The position numbers and the translations under genes are program-made. Shown here piece after piece: positions 60,701-64,000 of a DNA stretch of 64,000 bases. The stretch comes from Odiellus spinosus (lineage: Eukaryota > Arthropoda > Arachnida > Opiliones > Phalangiidae), in the NCBI GenBank assembly GCA_963920705.1, contig OY987236.1:6000190-6064189 (forward strand), read 5' to 3'. How positions within the stretch are numbered: the first letter of the stretch is position 1; every line of letters starts with the position of its first letter. The notes under the pieces are model-generated. The model was not told the DNA's origin, did not search any database, and was given only the letters and a program-made list of their open reading frames with translations.

Positions 60701-61666
60701 CAGAGAAGAAATTTACAGGGATAGTATGACTATTGCAGCCCCCATGTTTCGTTAGTTAAAAGCTAATAGCTAATTATTTACCAATCTCGGATGAAAAATA
60801 ATGATCAATCCAAGTAGTGATGAATGTTTTAAGCCCAAAAAAATATTAGCTCAAAGCCTCAAACCTTTCCTTTATAGGTTTTAATATTTTCAATTTTTAG
60901 GAGCGAGGATGAATCTGAAGAAATTAAAAAGGTTGGAACCGGTGCGGAATCTCCAAGTACACCCGGAGGAAAAAAGAAAATTGACATTGGGAAAGAAGCG
61001 GCTATCGAAGCTGAACTTAGAGCCGCTAAGGAACGAGCTTCCATTCCTTTGGAAATTAGGATGAAACAATTTCGAGATATGCTCATTGAGAAAGAGGTAA
61101 GTTTAATTTTTTTTATTAAGGCAGGATTTAAACTAAATTTTTCTCTATAAATAGGTTTCTGCATTTTCTACTTGGGAAAAAGAACTTCATAAGATTGTCT
61201 TTGATTCGCGGTATTTGCTACTTACTTCGAAAGAACGTAAGCAGGTATTTGAAAAGTATGTTAAGGAACGAGCCGAAGAGGAAAGACGAGAAAAGCGTAA
61301 TAAAATGAAAGAACGTAAGGATGATTTCAGGAAGTTACTCGAAAGCTCTAATTTATCATTGAAGTAAGTTCAATATAGACAAATTTTTCCCTCCCAAGCT
61401 TGGTCTAAAAGCAAGTTCGTGTTTTTAGGTCTACTTTCAGCGAGTTTGCTCAAAAATATGCTAAAGACGAGAGGTTCAAGAATATTGAGAAGATGAGGGA
61501 CAAGGAAGCTATGTTTCAAGACTATTTACAAGAAATAAGGCGTAAGGACAGGGACGAAAGATCTAGTCAGAGAGAACGCGTAAGTTCACAAATCATTCAT
61601 CGATCCATTACAATTTTAATTCAATGTTTTCAGTCACTTCGTTGGCCAAAGGTAGTAAAAGTTTAA
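57706..61666 (+). CDS. TCERG1: Transcription elongation regulator 1 (CA150), WW1-3 and FF1-2; 3' end uncertain
   Basis: Nuclear WW/FF protein coupling RNA polymerase II elongation to splicing. Exons: 57706-57830, 57910-58126, 58185-58334, 58398-58563, 58623-59252, 59328-59461, 59521-59660, 59721-59866, 59921-59960, 60901-61096, 61155-61363, 61429-61579, all in phase (768 codons). A possible last exon, 61634-61666, adds [10 protein letters not shown] and a stop. The N-terminus is Gly/Pro/Met-rich. WW1 is [22 protein letters not shown]2 [20 protein letters not shown], and WW3 [22 protein letters not shown]1 contains [20 protein letters not shown] and FF2 [20 protein letters not shown]. Human TCERG1 has six FF domains in about 1,098 aa; FF3-6 are not seen before 64000. 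So the gene either continues beyond the window or ends early. The 54-kDa splicing relative PRPF40 is excluded by the WW3/FF1 sequence. Confidence 0.94.
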
Positions 61667-61958
61667 TGAAGGAAAGATTCTGACTCTTTTTGAGAAAATT
61701 ATAGTCAATAGACTTCGTAGAAGTATTATATAAATATAATATCTAAAGTAGATGACTAAACAACCCACATCATTCAGAAATATTCTCTCCTCTCAATGCA
61801 TTTTCGGTCACCTAGCAAGGGATCTGAGACTGTTTTACTGTCCCTCCTTTTATAGTCAAGCACCCTATCCCAGAATGGTCGTAACTTTTCTCTACGATCT
61901 TCTACACCAAAACTGATTGCACCGCTGGAAAATAGGCACTGTAAAAAATTTAGACAAG

Positions 61959-62030
61959 CTAGTCGAGTCCAAAAATTAACCCTAGTCGAGTCCAAAAATT
62001 AACCCTAGTCGAGTCCAAAAATTAACCCTA
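61959..62030. repeat. 23-bp tandem repeat, three units
   Basis: Three identical copies of CTAGTCGAGTCCAAAAATTA followed by ACC. Perfect identity suggests recent expansion. Confidence 0.95.
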
Positions 62031-62929
62031 TCTTAAAAATTCTGTAACTTTACTCTACAAACTCTTGGACAAAAACCAATTGCGCTGTTTGAAAGTAAAC
62101 ATTCCGTAGATTAATTTAAAATAACAAATTGGGACAAGCCCCTAAAAAGGAAATCTAGCATTTTGCCTCTGCATTTGGGAGATGAATCCACTGAAGCTTG
62201 TTTATTTTATCCACTTTTTCAACAAAGTCTATTGACTCTGAATTTTAAGGTATAATTTTAAAGTTAAAAATGCTCTGCTTCTTTACAATTTGAAAACAAA
62301 TAAAAAATAAATAAATAAATCCCCAATTCTTCTTTAGTCTTTCCATACCTTTGGTCAAAAATTGGGTTACAATTTTTAATTTTTCTTGGGCCTAGTCTCA
62401 ACTGAGCTGCAATATTGCGTGTTTTTTTGAAGGTTTAACGCAATGTTGTAGCTCTAGCGATCGGAATTCGATCGTAACTTCGTAAGAATATCATTGAATA
62501 ATGTTTCTTTCCAGCTTAATCAATATTCTTTCAGTGGCTAATTAATATTTCAGGCTTTTAAAGGTTAACAAGGTTTTATTTTCATATGATTTTTTTGGTA
62601 CATGTAATTACTGTTAATAGTTAATTATGAGTAAGCCTATTTATAAGTGCCAACAATCACTGAAGGCAGATAAGTGTCTTCTAGTAGTATAGTGAATTCA
62701 AATCACCAGCCCGATTCATTTATGTATAGATAGAGCAGGGGCAAGTTTTTTAGGTGGTTTAAGACCTTTTCGTGGCGCCCTCCCCCCTTTCTAGCGGTGA
62801 ATTTTCAGTCTTTCCTACCCCTATGACAGTGCCTAGTGCGGTGGCACCACCCAAGGATCGCCCCTGAGAGAGAGTTCCCCAAGGGATCAGACACAATGAC
62901 AAATCCTGCATACTCTTAATATTTCAAAT

Positions 62930-63155
62930 TTTAATATCCTGAACCAATCTTTCAAACCCCTAAAAGTTATAAAACCAGTCTTACAAATCGCTGAAACCAA
63001 TCTTTCATGTCTTTTAAACCAGTCTTACAAATCCCTAAAAGTAATAATTCAAATCCCTTAAACCAAACTTTCAAATCTCTTAAACCAATCTTTCTAATTC
63101 CTAAAACCAATCTTTCAAATCCCTTATATCAGGCTTTCAAATCCTTTATATCTAT
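62930..63155. repeat. Degenerate 20-23-bp tandem repeat, about ten units
   Basis: Diverged copies of AACCAATCTTTCAAATCCCT, with variants such as AACCAGTCTTACAAATCCCT. Unit length varies by a few bases. Non-coding. Confidence 0.85.
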
Positions 63156-64000
63156 TTTATTATAGTAATAAAAATAATTATTTTAAAAATATATTAGAAT
63201 ATTTCATTATTAGCAATTTCCTGTTAATAGTTTTCCTCATTAGCTTTTAATCAAAGTTCCATTGTAATATAATGAATTGTGTATCTCAAAGTCTCAAATA
63301 ACACTCGAAGTGTACGAAAATGGTGATTGGAATTCGCTTATATATTTGCTTCAACTTGCAAAGTTATCTGCCTTGAATGAAATTAATAGAAAATAAAGGA
63401 GTCAAATTAACTTTTAATTGTAATTAAGAGATTAATTGTTAATTGGATTTGACGACGATTATTGTTGGCTGATTTCTTTTTGGGCTCCTACCTTTAGCGG
63501 TGGTTCTCACAGTCCTCCATTGAGCTATTTGAGCAATCACACGAGCGGCTAAAGCGAATTGCGGCTCAAAGAAAAAGACCTCCCCGATACACGTTGTCCA
63601 TTATAGAAAGCGCATTCGGTTCAATTTGTCTGATGCGGATTTTAAAGTTGAGTAAGTTAAAACGATGATGGGTTTGTTGAAACAAAAATTTACACGAAAA
63701 AAAAAAAAAAAAATAATAATAATAAAACACTATCACGAAAATTAGTAAATTACAAACCAAAATACTAATTAGTTAATAACGATAATACATTAAAATTTTC
63801 GAAGCTAATTTAAATGTTGTGGAAACAAAATTGTATTTTAAATTCATCATTGAAGGATTTTAGATTTTTTTTTTGATGGTATATTTTTAAAACCCCAAAT
63901 TCAGCCAAGATAGCAGCGCAGAAGATTACGCTTCGTATTATTTGTTACGGGTGACATAATGTAATGATTTCTTTAAAATTTCAGCCCAACTTTCCTTAAA

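Larger units (their letters stand above)
61667..64000. other. 3' flank or long intron of TCERG1
   Basis: No FF-domain exon found. It holds two repeat arrays (61959-62030, 62930-63155), AT-rich sequence and a GC-richer island at 63490-63640 that is open in more than one frame. A TTTCAG at 63978-63983 could be an acceptor at the window edge, but too little follows to judge. Confidence 0.5.

Overview
This is animal (bilaterian) nuclear DNA: AT-rich, with split genes, mostly 50-80 bp introns and about one gene per 5 kb. Every gene I can name has a well-known human counterpart. A DNA-PKcs gene argues against flies and nematodes, which are generally reported to lack it. Overall style suggests an arthropod or similar invertebrate, but no sequence fixes the species. 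I saw no retroviral, LTR or Polinton remains, no CRISPR array, and no convincing tRNA or rRNA gene.

Layout: 1-11921 (+) is the 3' part of the DNA-PKcs gene, 34 exons through the kinase and FATC domains. 11922-17619 is a 5.7 kb gene-poor stretch. 17620-19067 (+) is an mpaB/DUF2236-type oxygenase-like gene. 19404-23732 (+) is a BOD1L1/Shg1-like gene. 25704-27718 (-) is SUFU, head to head with ACTR1 (Arp1) at 27930-29919 (+). 32075-34594 (-) is intronless MOGS (glucosidase I), head to head with an intronless gene at 35019-36548 (+) that may be HPS6. 39033-40890 (+) is an ENPP-family ectophosphodiesterase. 43444-44361 (+) is UFD1. 44887-49469 (+) is a very diverged vinculin/alpha-catenin-family gene. 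49899-51998 (-) is a small secreted leucine-rich-repeat protein. 52824-56007 (-) is VPS52. 56344-57140 (-) is RPS18, divergent from TCERG1 at 57706-61666 or beyond (+). The rest to 64000 holds simple repeats and one unexplained coding-looking island.

The genes do not form a pathway. Themes include DNA repair (PRKDC), chromatin and chromosome segregation (BOD1L1), Hedgehog repression (SUFU), dynactin (Arp1), ER quality control and ERAD (MOGS, UFD1), endosome-to-Golgi traffic (VPS52), translation (RPS18) and transcription/splicing coupling (TCERG1). Three gene pairs share short divergent promoters.

The accessory DNA is rich in small non-autonomous DNA elements and minisatellites. The clearest is a 1.83 kb element at 41336-43162 with 54-bp terminal inverted repeats and a perfect 8-bp target-site duplication. 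There is also a 760-bp element with TA duplications that carries a 23-bp satellite array, and a nearly perfect 249-bp palindrome with a hammerhead-ribozyme-like core. I found no convincing wholly new system. The most unusual coding signals are the diverged vinculin-like protein, GC-AG introns in PRKDC, partial loss of the DNA-PKcs autophosphorylation cluster, and alternative ends in BOD1L1 and TCERG1. Exon borders were read by eye from splice signals, reading phase and remembered human proteins.
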